Assembly (NCBI GenBank): GCA_903828515.1
Contig: CAIKMD010000001.1
Span: 45,034 to 109,033 of the forward strand
Length of the DNA: 64,000 nucleotides
Direction of reading: 5' to 3'
Source: an uncultured Rhodospirillales bacterium
GTDB lineage: Bacteria; Pseudomonadota; Alphaproteobacteria; ATCC43930; CGMCC-115725
Position numbers and translations under genes: made by a program. Shown here one piece after another: positions 28,872-38,107 of this stretch (position 1 is its first letter; every line of letters begins with the position of its first letter). The notes under the pieces were generated by a model, which worked only from the letters and a program-made list of their open reading frames with translations, was not told the origin of the DNA and made no database searches.

Positions 28872-30231
28872 CCGCAAGCGTCGCGAGAAAATCCGAGCGC
28901 CAGGTATCGATCGTATTCCGCTGTATGATCGTCATCATCGCCGACCAGCGTTCAATTCGTTCCTCGCGCGGCATGATCAGTCCGCGGTGCAGCGCCGCTG
29001 CGGTTGCGTCGATATCGATCGGATTGACCAGCAACGCCGTCGTCAACTCGCGCGCCGCCCCGGCGAAACGCGACAGCACCAGCACGCCGGGATCTTGCGG
29101 GTTCTGGGCGGCGACGAATTCCTTGGCGACGAGATTCATCCCGTCCCGCAATGGCGTCACCAACCCGATGCGCGAGCGGCGCAGAAACCCCGCCAGGGTC
29201 GGGCGCGAGAAGCTTCGGTTGAGGTAGCGGATCGGCGACCAGTCGAATTCCGCGAACTTGCCGTTGACCCGGCCGGCCAGGCCTTCGATCTCGCGGCGCA
29301 ACGCGCGGTATTGCGCAACCTCGCCGCGCGAATGCGGCGTGATCTGCAGATAATTGAACTGGCGACGATGTTCCGGCCAATCGGTCAGCAGCGCGTCCAT
29401 CGCGTCGAACCTCTGTGGGATGCCTTTCGAATAGTCGAGGCGATCGATGCCGAGAACGAGCGGACGTCCGGCGAGACTTTCGTCGAGGCGTCGGGTTTCG
29501 GCCGAATGCTCGGCCCGCTGCGCCAGGGACATAAAACCTTCGGTGTCGATGCCGATGGGAAACGCGGCGACGCGCCCGGTCTGGCCGCGCACTTCATAGA
29601 CGCCATCGGCCTGCTCGACGCCGCCGGCGACGTCGACGATGCAATGGAGAAACGCGCGGACGCAATCCTCGGTCTGCATGCCGACCAGGTCGTAAAAGGA
29701 AAGCGACGCGAGCAGCGCCTCGTGGCGGGGCAGAGCGATCAATATCTCCGCCGGCGGAAACGGCGTGTGGAGGAAAAATCCGATGCGGCTCTTGACCCCG
29801 AGCTTGCGCAATTCCTCGCCGAGCGGAAACAAGTGATAATCGTGCACCCAGATCAGATCGTCGGGCCGCAGCAGCGGGGCCAACATCGCGGCAAAGCGTC
29901 GATTGACCTCGCCATAGGCGCGTGCGGCTTCGCGCCGATACTCCATCAACCCCAGGCGAAGATGCAGGAGAGGCCACAACGTGCCGTTGGCGAAACCGAG
30001 ATAATAGAGACGGTGCTCGTCGGGCGTCAGATCGACGGCGGCGTAAGTGACGTTGCCCTTGCTCACCAGGCGCGGCGCCGCGTCGGGCTCTTCGGCGGTC
30101 TCGCCGCTCCAGCCGAACCACAAGCCGCCGCGTTCCTTGAGCGCCTCGCGCATCGCCACGGCGAGCCCGCCGGCCTGCGTCGAACTGCCGGGAAGGCTCA
30201 ACCGATTGGAAACGATCACCAGCCGCGTCAC
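28825..30231 (-). CDS. otsA: Trehalose-6-phosphate synthase
   Basis: GT20 glycosyltransferase joining UDP-glucose and glucose-6-phosphate to trehalose-6-phosphate, for osmotic and desiccation protection. The 468-aa product has MTRLVIVSNRL, AGGLAVAM, the WVHDYHL motif, HTPFPPAEI, and the sugar-nucleotide site LGIDRLDYSKGIPQRF with a C-terminal GMNLVAKEFVA. It lies three bases downstream of otsB, the phosphatase for its product. The end overlaps the acyltransferase gene on the other strand by 47 bp. Confidence 0.95.
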   Translation of the reverse strand: MTRLVIVSNRLSLPGSSTQAGGLAVAMREALKERGGLWFGWSGETAEEPDAAPRLVSKGNVTYAAVDLTPDEHRLYYLGFANGTLWPLLHLRLGLMEYRREAARAYGEVNRRFAAMLAPLLRPDDLIWVHDYHLFPLGEELRKLGVKSRIGFFLHTPFPPAEILIALPRHEALLASLSFYDLVGMQTEDCVRAFLHCIVDVAGGVEQADGVYEVRGQTGRVAAFPIGIDTEGFMSLAQRAEHSAETRRLDESLAGRPLVLGIDRLDYSKGIPQRFDAMDALLTDWPEHRRQFNYLQITPHSRGEVAQYRALRREIEGLAGRVNGKFAEFDWSPIRYLNRSFSRPTLAGFLRRSRIGLVTPLRDGMNLVAKEFVAAQNPQDPGVLVLSRFAGAARELTTALLVNPIDIDATAAALHRGLIMPREERIERWSAMMTIIQRNTIDTWRSDFLATLAATPLAGAQPPLRLSA

Positions 30232-30234
30232 GTC

Positions 30235-31002
30235 TTATCCTCCGTCATGACGACGCGCCGACGCGAGCACCGACGCGCTGCGCGCCAGCCATTGTCCGAA
30301 TTCGGCGGGCGTCCCGATATGCAGCGGCGCCAGCGTTTCGCTATCGTCGAGGCCAACCTTGATCGCATGTCCGCCGCGCGCGAGCGCCGCTGCGAATCCG
30401 TCTTCGTCGGTGCGGTCGTTGCCGACGAAGACCGGCACGCGTCCGGCGAAAGGCGGCGCCGCCATGAACCAATCCATGGCCGACCCCTTGCTGATCGCGC
30501 GGGGCTTGATGTCGTAGCCGTCGTGCCCGGCGTAAAGTTGGAAATCGGCGCCGGTTGCCACCACCGCTTGGGCCAGGAGCACGCCCAGCGCCTCGCGCTG
30601 CGTCGGATCCTCGCGAAAGCTGACCTGCGCGCTCAGTCCCTTGTTCTCGATGCGGATCGCCGGATGGCGCGCGATAAAAACCTGGACGCGCGCGAGAATG
30701 GCGCCCAGCGCCGCCGAGGGTTGTACGAAGACCCGCCGCGCGCCGTCGCCGCGCGCTTCCGCGCCATGCTGACCCGCGGCCGGCAGTCTCAAGGGCGCGA
30801 AAAGCTGTTCGACGTCGTCCAAACGGCGCCCGCTGACCAAGGCGAGCGCGCCGCCGAGTTCACCCTGCAGTTCGGCCAGAACACCGCGCAACGAATCCGG
30901 GACGACGACGTCGTGAGGCCGCGATGCATAATCGAGCAACGTGCCATCGACATCGGAAAATAGCGCCCAATTGCGCCCAATCGTCGGAAGACCGGCCAAC
31001 AT
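30235..31002 (-). CDS. otsB: Trehalose-6-phosphate phosphatase
   Basis: HAD-family phosphatase that dephosphorylates trehalose-6-phosphate. The 255-aa product has motif I DVDGTLLD near residue 17, the SGR of motif II (ALVSGRRLDDV), the KGLSAQVSFR cap region, the lysine in SKGSAMDWF and motif IV VGNDRTDEDGF. It is the promoter-proximal gene of an otsB-otsA pair. The divergent prolyl iminopeptidase gene starts 120 bp away. Confidence 0.94.
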   Translation of the reverse strand: MLAGLPTIGRNWALFSDVDGTLLDYASRPHDVVVPDSLRGVLAELQGELGGALALVSGRRLDDVEQLFAPLRLPAAGQHGAEARGDGARRVFVQPSAALGAILARVQVFIARHPAIRIENKGLSAQVSFREDPTQREALGVLLAQAVVATGADFQLYAGHDGYDIKPRAISKGSAMDWFMAAPPFAGRVPVFVGNDRTDEDGFAAALARGGHAIKVGLDDSETLAPLHIGTPAEFGQWLARSASVLASARRHDGG

Positions 31003-31122
31003 GCCGTTACGATGCCCTCAAAAACCGGGCGGCAATAAGGCCGCGCCACGGCAATCCCGCCCCGATGCGGCGGCATCACGACGGGATTGCCTTCGGCGGG
31101 CCGAGCTTTAGACTAGGGTCGT

Positions 31123-32091
31123 ATGGACCGGAACCCGCCGCTGGCCCGCCAGGATCTTTATCCGCCGATCGAGCCCTATGCATCGGGCATGCTGAGGCTC
31201 GACGCGCTTCACACCATGTATTGGGAGCAATCGGGCAACCCGCACGGAGCGCCCGTCGTCTTCCTGCATGGCGGACCCGGCGCCGGCTCGACCGCCACTC
31301 ATCGCCGCTTCTTCGATCCCGGCCATTACCGCATCGTCGTCTACGATCAACGCGGCGCCGGTCGCTCGACCCCGCTGGGCTCGCTCGAGGACAACAACAC
31401 GCCGGCCCTGATCGGCGATATCGAAGCCTTGCGCCAGCATCTCGGTATCGACGGCTGGGCGGTTTTCGGCGGCTCCTGGGGTTCGACCCTCGCCCTCGCC
31501 TATGCCGAGGCGCATCCCGAACGCACGCTGGGACTGGTCTTGCGCGGCATTTTCCTCTGCCGGCAAAACGAGATCGACTGGTTTCTCTATGGCATGCGGA
31601 CGGTGTTTCCCGAGGCATGGCGCAATTTCGCGGGTTTCGTGCCCGAGGCCGAACGCAACGACTTGCTCAGCGCCTATTTCCGCCGCCTGACGGATTCCAA
31701 CCCCGCCATTCATATGCCCGCGGCTCGCGCCTGGAGCACCTATGAAGGCGCCTGTTCGACCCTGCTGCCGAGCCCCGACACGGTCGCCGCCTTCGGCGAG
31801 GACCGCATGGCCCTGGGGCTCGCGCGGATCGAGGCGCATTATTTCCGTTCCAACGTAATCCGGCCGGCCGAGGATCTCGTCGCGCGCGTCGGCCGCATCC
31901 GTCACATCCCGGGAACCATCGTGCAGGGGCGTTACGACATGGTCTGCCCGATCGTGAGCGCCGACGAGTTGGCGCGCGCCTGGCCGGCGGCGGAATACGT
32001 CGTCGTTCCCGATGCCGGTCACTCGGCGATGGAACCGGGCATCCGGGTTCAGTTGGTCGGGGCCACCGAACGGATGAAGTACCTGCGTTAA
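31123..32091 (+). CDS. pip: Prolyl iminopeptidase
   Basis: Alpha/beta-hydrolase (S33 family) removing N-terminal proline from peptides. The 322-aa product has the family hallmarks LYPPIEPYASGML, the oxyanion-hole HGGPGAG, the nucleophile elbow GGSWGSTL, the acid in QGRYDMVCP and the histidine in GHSAMEPG. Full length and cytoplasmic. The 76 bp after it are the leader of the PagL-like gene. Confidence 0.92.
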   Translation: MDRNPPLARQDLYPPIEPYASGMLRLDALHTMYWEQSGNPHGAPVVFLHGGPGAGSTATHRRFFDPGHYRIVVYDQRGAGRSTPLGSLEDNNTPALIGDIEALRQHLGIDGWAVFGGSWGSTLALAYAEAHPERTLGLVLRGIFLCRQNEIDWFLYGMRTVFPEAWRNFAGFVPEAERNDLLSAYFRRLTDSNPAIHMPAARAWSTYEGACSTLLPSPDTVAAFGEDRMALGLARIEAHYFRSNVIRPAEDLVARVGRIRHIPGTIVQGRYDMVCPIVSADELARAWPAAEYVVVPDAGHSAMEPGIRVQLVGATERMKYLR

Positions 32092-32167
32092 CGGCTGTTT
32101 GGTTCTTGCACCCGTAAGCCCGTTCTCAGAATATGGGCGCGCTCGGTGCCGTCTTTTGGGGGAAAGT

Positions 32168-32677
32168 ATGAGGGGTTGGTTGGGCCGGATCGCAATGGCG
32201 GCAGGCATCGGCTTGGCGATGGCCGGCGCGGCGCCCGCCCATGCGGAGAGCGTCGGTTACATCACCGGCGGCCTCGGCGGCTTCGATATCATCCACAATT
32301 ACACGGCGGCCGAAGGGCGGCTCGAATTCCGCTTCGCGCAGGGCCTCTTTTTCATCAAGCCCGGATTCGGCACGTTCTTCACCAATAAAGGCTCGATTTA
32401 TACGTATTTCTCCCTGCGCGGCGAAATTCCCATCGGCCGCCACATCATGATCATCCCGATGGAAGCCGTGGGCGATTACGAGAAGGGCAGCGGCAAGGAT
32501 CTCGGCTCGCATGTCGAGTTCAAAAGCGGCATCGAAATCGATTGGGTTTTCGACAGCGGCATCCGCATGGGCCCGGTATTCGACCACGTATCCAACGCCG
32601 GCATCGGCAAAAAAAATCCCGGCGAGGAGAACCTGGTTCTGATGGTCTCCGTCCCGCTCGGCGCGATTTTCCCCTGA
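32168..32677 (+). CDS. pagL: PagL-like lipid A 3-O-deacylase (acyloxyacyl hydrolase)
   Basis: Outer-membrane beta-barrel enzyme removing the 3-linked acyl chain of lipid A. The 169-aa product has a signal peptide cleaved near AHA/ES and a C-terminal PagL signature: H140, S142, N143 and A144 in DHVSNAG, and E153/E154 in NPGEEN. These match the PagL catalytic triad of His, Ser and Glu. Alternating hydrophobic strands fit a barrel and the protein ends in phenylalanine-proline. The ATG at 32168 follows GGGGGAA. The lipid A structure of this organism is not known, so specificity is inferred. Confidence 0.82.
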   Translation: MRGWLGRIAMAAGIGLAMAGAAPAHAESVGYITGGLGGFDIIHNYTAAEGRLEFRFAQGLFFIKPGFGTFFTNKGSIYTYFSLRGEIPIGRHIMIIPMEAVGDYEKGSGKDLGSHVEFKSGIEIDWVFDSGIRMGPVFDHVSNAGIGKKNPGEENLVLMVSVPLGAIFP

Positions 32678-32810
32678 AAACCGGTCGCCTTGCGCTGGCT
32701 CGGTTAGCAAGGCGTTAAACGCCATTAACGAACGCGAAACCTCCTGGCGCTAAAAATTAGCCGGTGTCCTCGTGGCGCTGGCCACGCGACACTTTTTGGA
32801 GTCGCGCTCT

Positions 32811-33203
32811 TTGCGAAACAGCGAACAACCTGTCCTGATCGTCGACGACTACAACACGATGCGGCGCATTCTCCGCAACCTGTTGGGACAGATCGGCTTT
32901 GCCAATGTCGAAGAAGCCGAGGACGGCACTACCGCCCTGAAGAAGATGCGCGAGCGCAATATCGGCCTGGTCATTTCCGATTGGAACATGGCGCCGATGT
33001 CGAGTCTCGAATTCCTGCGGGAAATGCGCGCCGACGCGCTCCTGAAGGACACTCCCTTCATCATGATCACCGCCGAAAGCAAGACCGAGAACGTCGTCGC
33101 GGCCAAGGCCGCGGGCGTCAGCAATTACATCCTGAAGCCGTTCAACGCCGATACGTTGAAGAAGAAAATCGAGGCTTCGCTCGCCCAGGCCTCTAACGTC
33201 TAG
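32811..33203 (+). CDS. CheY-like single-domain response regulator
   Basis: A 130-aa receiver protein without an output domain. It has the acidic pair in VLIVDDYNTMRRI, the phosphoacceptor in VISDWNMAPM, the threonine in MITAES and the lysine in ILKPFN. The pattern is close to chemotaxis CheY. The TTG at 32811 is chosen because GGAG lies nine bases upstream and the length then fits CheY; an in-frame GTG at 32772 would add 13 residues. No chemotaxis genes are adjacent. The upstream 130 bp contain a TTAA-N6-TTAA, one base short of a CtrA site. Confidence 0.87.
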   Translation: MRNSEQPVLIVDDYNTMRRILRNLLGQIGFANVEEAEDGTTALKKMRERNIGLVISDWNMAPMSSLEFLREMRADALLKDTPFIMITAESKTENVVAAKAAGVSNYILKPFNADTLKKKIEASLAQASNV

Positions 33204-33206
33204 CCT

Positions 33207-34691
33207 CTAGGATTGCGGGGTCTTGTGCCCCGCCGGCACGATGAAGGCGAGTGCCAGCGATATCACCGCGAATACCACGACAACCCCGTAAACGACGGTG
33301 AGCGACGCGCCGATCGCATCGGTCAGACGCAGCAGCTCGGCCGGCGCCATGGCCGCACGCAAATCCGGATCCATCAGCTGATCGATCGCATCGCGCCCTT
33401 CGGGAAGGCGGATCGCCAATTGCCAGTTCATCACCCCGCCGAGCGCCGACGCGCCGAGGCATGAACCGAACTGGCGCATGAAAAGATTTCCCGAGGTCGC
33501 GGCACCGCGCTGATTCGCCGGCACCGCGTTCTGCGCCGCCACCAGGAACGTCGTGTTGGAAAAGCCGATGCCGAATCCGATCAGGCCGCCGCTAGCGAAA
33601 GCCCAGATCGGTCCGCGCGCGGGATCGAGCATGACCAGCATCACCGCGCCGAGTACGAGCAGGGTTCCGCCGAAGATCGCCATCGTCCGATAGGTCACGC
33701 GGACCAGAAGGCGTCCGGAAAAAGCACCGATGATGGTCCAGCCCAGCGACTGACTGATCAGCGCGAAACCCGAAACCACCGGGCTGCGACCCATCACGCC
33801 CTGAACGTAAGGCGGGATGAAGATGATCACGCCCATCATCACGCAGCCGATCGCCAGCGAGCCGATATTGGTCGTCGAGACGATGCGATTGTTCCAGAGT
33901 TCGAGCGGGACGATCGGTTCGGGGACGCGGCGTTCCCACCAGGCAAGCACCGCGAGCGCAATCGCGGCGAGCGCCAGCAGGATCACGATGACCGACCCGT
34001 CGAGCTGGGCGAATTGCACCAGAGTCAGAAGCAGCGAGCCGACGCCGACGACCAGCAGCACCGAGCCCAGATAATCGATGCGGTGGCTGCGCAACACGAT
34101 CCGGTCGCGAAACGTTGCGATGAGGACGACAGCCATGACGATGCCCGGCAGCAGATTGATCCAGAACACCGAACGCCAACCGAGGCTTGCCGTCAGCAGC
34201 GCGCCGATCAGCGGCCCGCTCAACGCCGACACGCCCCAGATCGCATTGAGATTGCCTTGGATCTTTACCCGCTCAACCGGTGGGTAGAGATCGGCGATGA
34301 TGGTAAGCGCGATCGGCTGCAGCCCGCCGCCGCCGACGCCCTGCACGAAGCGAAATGCCACCAGCGAGATCATGCCCCACGCGGCGCTGCACAACAGCGT
34401 ACCGAGCAGGAACAGGCAGCACGAGCCGACCAAAAGCCACTTGCGGCCCCAGAGATCGGCGAGCCGGCCGTAGATCGGAATCGCAACCGCCTGAGACAGC
34501 AGGTACGCGGCGAATACCCAGCTCACATATTCGAAGCCGCCGAGCGATGCGACCATGGCCGGCATGGCGGTCGCGACGATCGAGGATTCGACCGACACCA
34601 TGAAGACCGCGACGCAACACGCGGCGACGACCCAGCGGCGGTTCGCAGGCGAGCTCGGCGATGTTTCCGGAACGATGGCTGATTGAGACAA
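33207..34691 (-). CDS. MFS drug exporter, DHA2 (14-TM, EmrB/QacA) family
   Basis: A 494-aa proton-coupled exporter with about 14 membrane segments. Typical motifs are SSIVATAMPAM in helix 1, the motif A-like GRLADLWGRKW, and motif C GPLIGALLTASLGWRSVFWINL split over helix 5. Members expel drugs and dyes. The start appears to be a TTG at 34691; no better codon lies near. It converges on the CheY-like gene with a three-base gap. No adaptor (EmrA) or regulator gene is adjacent. Confidence 0.88.
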   Translation of the reverse strand: MSQSAIVPETSPSSPANRRWVVAACCVAVFMVSVESSIVATAMPAMVASLGGFEYVSWVFAAYLLSQAVAIPIYGRLADLWGRKWLLVGSCCLFLLGTLLCSAAWGMISLVAFRFVQGVGGGGLQPIALTIIADLYPPVERVKIQGNLNAIWGVSALSGPLIGALLTASLGWRSVFWINLLPGIVMAVVLIATFRDRIVLRSHRIDYLGSVLLVVGVGSLLLTLVQFAQLDGSVIVILLALAAIALAVLAWWERRVPEPIVPLELWNNRIVSTTNIGSLAIGCVMMGVIIFIPPYVQGVMGRSPVVSGFALISQSLGWTIIGAFSGRLLVRVTYRTMAIFGGTLLVLGAVMLVMLDPARGPIWAFASGGLIGFGIGFSNTTFLVAAQNAVPANQRGAATSGNLFMRQFGSCLGASALGGVMNWQLAIRLPEGRDAIDQLMDPDLRAAMAPAELLRLTDAIGASLTVVYGVVVVFAVISLALAFIVPAGHKTPQS

Positions 34692-34807
34692 AGAGGGTGC
34701 CCGATGCTTTTATTTTCCGGCGACGATAGCGCAAAAGCGCAGGTCCGGCGATTGACAGTACCGCGTCATTCGGCTTGCCTGCCCTGCGCGAAAGGAATGC
34801 ATCAACG

Positions 34808-35983
34808 ATGGCGTCGCCCGATTTGTCCGAGCTTCTGGCCCGCGCGCGTGCGTTGGTGCCGAGCTTGCGCGAGCACGCCATCGAAACCGAAAAGCTGCGC
34901 CGCGTTCCCGATGCCAGCATCGCCGCACTCCGCCAAAGCGGGCTTTTCCGCCTGTTCCAACCGGCACGTTATGGCGGCATCGAAGCGCCGGCCCGCGCTT
35001 TCATCGAAATCGGCGCGACGCTTGCCCGGGGTTGCGGTTCGACCTCGTGGGTGCTTAACAATCTCGTCGCGCATAATTGGATGCTCGGTTACTGGCCGCT
35101 CGCCGCGCAGGACGATGTCTGGCAAGCCAGACCCGACGCGGTGATCGGTTCGGCCTTCGTCTTTCCCGCCGGCCGCGCCGAGAAAGTCGCCGGCGGTTAC
35201 ACGCTGAGCGGCCGGTGGCCGTTTTCGAGCGGCATCGACGCGTCGGATTGGGTCATGCTCGCCGCGAACATCGCGACCGGCGCCGACAAGATCGAGCCCT
35301 CGTTCTTCCTGGTGCCGCGCGCCGATACCACGACGATCGACAATTGGCAGGTGATGGGCCTCTCGGGTACCGGCAGCAAAGACGTCGCCTGCGATACTAT
35401 TTTCGTGCCCGAGCATCGCGTGATCGCGGCCGAACGCGGCAAGGGCGCGCCGCATCCCGGCAGCGCGGTCAATCCCGGCCCTCTCTATAACCTCGCGTGG
35501 TATGCGCTCTTCGGCTTCGTCAACGGCGCGGCCGCGCTCGGCATCGCGCAAGGCGCGGTCGAAGAATTCACCGCCGACATGAAAGCGCGGGTCACCACCA
35601 ATTCCGGTCGCAGCGTCGCCGATTTCGCCTCCATGCAGATTCGCGTTGCCGAGGCAGCGACGCTCGCCGACGCGGCGGAAAAACTCATGCTGAAAGATTG
35701 CGACGACGCGATGGCGATCGCCGCGAGCGGCCGGCAAGCCAATAATGAGGAAAAGGCGCGCTGGCGCCGCGACGGCGCTTTCGCCGTTCGTCTCACCGTG
35801 CGTGCGGTCGACATTCTTTTCGCCGGCGCCGGCGGCAGCGCCGTCGCGGAAACCCATCCGCTGCAACGCGCGTTACGCGATATCCATGCGGCGCAAGGCC
35901 ATATCGGTCTCAACTGGGATCTCAACGGCACGCTTTACGGCCGCGTCGCCCTCGGTCTCGATCCCGATTTTCCGTTGCTCTAA
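34808..35983 (+). CDS. Acyl-CoA dehydrogenase-fold flavin monooxygenase-like protein
   Basis: A 391-aa member of the acyl-CoA dehydrogenase superfamily in the branch of two-component flavin monooxygenases (HpaH/HsaA/DszC type). It has RYGGIEAP near the N-terminus, SGRWPFSSGIDASDW and MGLSGTGSKDVA in the middle, and a C-terminal helical bundle ending in HIGLNWDLNGTLYGRV. The catalytic base of true dehydrogenases is not evident. It would need reduced flavin from a separate reductase, which is not adjacent. Its stop overlaps that of mtgA on the other strand. Confidence 0.78.
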   Translation: MASPDLSELLARARALVPSLREHAIETEKLRRVPDASIAALRQSGLFRLFQPARYGGIEAPARAFIEIGATLARGCGSTSWVLNNLVAHNWMLGYWPLAAQDDVWQARPDAVIGSAFVFPAGRAEKVAGGYTLSGRWPFSSGIDASDWVMLAANIATGADKIEPSFFLVPRADTTTIDNWQVMGLSGTGSKDVACDTIFVPEHRVIAAERGKGAPHPGSAVNPGPLYNLAWYALFGFVNGAAALGIAQGAVEEFTADMKARVTTNSGRSVADFASMQIRVAEAATLADAAEKLMLKDCDDAMAIAASGRQANNEEKARWRRDGAFAVRLTVRAVDILFAGAGGSAVAETHPLQRALRDIHAAQGHIGLNWDLNGTLYGRVALGLDPDFPLL

Positions 35984-36738
35984 AGACAACCGAGCGGCGC
36001 GCCGGGCATGCGCGCGCGAATGACGGCCGCGCGTTCCTCGATATAGGACGTCGGCGTCACCGGCGACCAGCGGCGCGGATTGGGCAGAACCGCCGCGAAA
36101 CGTGCCGCCTCCTCGCCGGTCACGGCTGACGCCGGCCGGTTGAAGTAAAGCCGCGACGCCGCGTCCACCCCGTAGACGCCGTCGCCCAGCTCGATGATGT
36201 TGAGATAGACCTCGATGATGCGAGCCTTGCTCCATGTCAATTCGATCAGCGCGGTGAGATAGGCCTCGATCGCCTTGCGCACGACGCTGCGGCCGGGCCA
36301 GAGAAATAAATTCTTGGCGGTCTGCATCGAAATCGTACTCGCACCCTTGGGCTCGCGGCCGGCTTGCCAATCGCGCCATGAAGCGTTCAGCGCCTCCCAA
36401 TCGAAGCCGTGATGCGCGCAGAATTTCTCGTCCTCGCTGGCGATCACCGCGCGTGCCAGCGACGGCGAGAGCCGCGCCAGCGGAACCCAATTCTTATGGA
36501 TGGACGCTCCGCCGGCGGCACGGATCAGCATGAGCGGCGTGACCGGCGGCGGAACGAAGCGATAGACGAGGATGGGCACGATCGGGAGGACCAAAGCAGC
36601 GATCATTGCCAGCGCGACGATCCGCATCACCCGAGCGCGACCACCCGGCTTGGGTGGCCCGGCTTTGCGCGGCGACGCTCGCTTCTTGCCGCGATTGGGT
36701 CCATCCTCCGGCGCAGCGGCAAACAACGATCGGGTCAT
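35980..36738 (-). CDS. mtgA: Monofunctional peptidoglycan glycosyltransferase
   Basis: GT51 transglycosylase that polymerises lipid II without a transpeptidase domain. The 252-aa product has a basic, Pro-rich cytoplasmic N-terminus, one membrane anchor (IVALAMIAALVLPIVPIL) and the catalytic domain with ASEDEKFCAHHGFDW, KGASTISMQTAKNLFLW and LNIIELGDGVYG. The ATG at 36738 is chosen; a TTG at 36786 would add 16 residues. It is divergent from the NEW3-domain operon, with about 160 bp between. Confidence 0.92.
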   Translation of the reverse strand: MTRSLFAAAPEDGPNRGKKRASPRKAGPPKPGGRARVMRIVALAMIAALVLPIVPILVYRFVPPPVTPLMLIRAAGGASIHKNWVPLARLSPSLARAVIASEDEKFCAHHGFDWEALNASWRDWQAGREPKGASTISMQTAKNLFLWPGRSVVRKAIEAYLTALIELTWSKARIIEVYLNIIELGDGVYGVDAASRLYFNRPASAVTGEEAARFAAVLPNPRRWSPVTPTSYIEERAAVIRARMPGAPLGCL

Positions 36739-36896
36739 GGCGCACCGCAAGATAGAAAGCGCCGCATCGACAATCCATCCCAACAAAATCGAACCATGCT
36801 AAGCATTACACGCATTTAACTGTTGACGCCGGAGTGCGGGCAGTATTTTTTGCCCGTTCGCCGAGACCAAGAAAAACGACTTCAGCGGGGATCGCT

Positions 36897-38081
36897 ATGA
36901 CGCGTACTTTCTTTCGGGCCGCCTGGCTCGCTTTGGCCCTGATTGCGTTCACCGTGCCGGTGAGCCCTGCACACGCCGCCGACGCCACACCGCACATGAA
37001 GGGCTTGTGGCTCACGACGGACTATCCGTCGGTGACCGCGCGCGGCGGCGACAGTACCACGGTGAAGATCAAGTTGCAGAATTACGGTCTGGCGCCCGAA
37101 AAGGTCGCGTTGTCGGTCGAAGGCGTGCCAGCGGGCTGGAAAGCCATGATCCTCGGCGGCGGCGCACCGGTTTCCGCGGCGATGCCGGCAACCGACGACA
37201 ACGTGCAGTTGTCGCTGCGCATCGATACGCCGGTCGGTCTGACCTCCGGCACCCAGACGATCACCCTGCGCGCAAAATCCGCATCCGCGAGCGCCGCGAT
37301 CCCGATCGACGTCACCATCGGCCAGGCATTGCCGGCCAAGCTCGTGCTCAAAGCGAAGAACCCGTCGCTGATCGGCAACGCCAAGACCAGTTTCGAATTC
37401 CAGTTCAACGTCGCCAACCAGAGCGACCGCGACCTGATCGTCAAATTCGCCGCGCAGGCGCCGCGCGGTTTCCAGACTTCGTTCATGGAAGCCTATGGCT
37501 CGCAGGAGATCAGCTCGATTCCGATCGAGGCGGGCAAGGACAAGGATCTGAAGGTCAAAGTCCAGCCGCCCTCGCAGATCGCGGCGAATTCCTATCCCGT
37601 CGCTATTCAGGTTTCGGCCGAGGACGCGACCGCCGATACCAGCATGGTGATGCAGATCACCGGCCAATCGCAGTTGAAGATCACCGGCCAGGACGGTCGC
37701 CTGTCGACCGCGGCCGTCGCCGGAACCGCATCCCCTGTGGCACTGACGCTCAGCAATGACGGCAGCGCGCCGGCGCAGGACATTTCGATCACGGCGTCGC
37801 CACCGACCGATTGGAAAGTCACCTTCACGCCCGACAAAGTCGCGGCGCTCGGTCCCGGCGAGAAGCTCGACGTGCAGGCTCAATTGACGCCCTCGGCCAA
37901 GGCCGTTGCCGGCGACTACATGACCACCTTCCGCGCGAGCGGCACCGGTGGTGATTCAAGCTCCGCCGATATCCGCGTCACGGTTTCGACCTCGACGCTG
38001 TGGGGCATCGTCGGCGTCGGCATCGTCGCGATCGCCTTGTTGATTGCGGTGGGCGCCGTCGCACGCTTCGGCCGCCGCTAA
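36897..38081 (+). CDS. Membrane-anchored NEW3-domain protein, exporter-associated
   Basis: A 394-aa protein with a signal peptide (cleavage near AHA/AD), at least two immunoglobulin-like NEW3-type domains (GGDSTTVKIKLQNYG; ASPVALTLSNDGSAPAQD) and a C-terminal membrane helix ending RFGRR. Most of it should lie in the periplasm. It is the first gene of a three-gene unit with an ABC ATPase 26 bp downstream and a permease, so it probably acts as an accessory or substrate-binding part of that exporter. The ATG at 36897 has GGGG upstream. Confidence 0.75.
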   Translation: MTRTFFRAAWLALALIAFTVPVSPAHAADATPHMKGLWLTTDYPSVTARGGDSTTVKIKLQNYGLAPEKVALSVEGVPAGWKAMILGGGAPVSAAMPATDDNVQLSLRIDTPVGLTSGTQTITLRAKSASASAAIPIDVTIGQALPAKLVLKAKNPSLIGNAKTSFEFQFNVANQSDRDLIVKFAAQAPRGFQTSFMEAYGSQEISSIPIEAGKDKDLKVKVQPPSQIAANSYPVAIQVSAEDATADTSMVMQITGQSQLKITGQDGRLSTAAVAGTASPVALTLSNDGSAPAQDISITASPPTDWKVTFTPDKVAALGPGEKLDVQAQLTPSAKAVAGDYMTTFRASGTGGDSSSADIRVTVSTSTLWGIVGVGIVAIALLIAVGAVARFGRR

Positions 38082-38107
38082 GCGCGCGCACCGGAGCGGA
38101 ACGCGCG

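Noticed and set aside
28609..30963. A 784-codon plus-strand frame over otsA and otsB
   Set aside because: Antisense to the trehalose genes, which carry all expected motifs.
32715..32728. CtrA site before the CheY-like gene
   Set aside because: The spacing is TTAA-N6-TTAA, one base short of the required seven. It is not called as a site.
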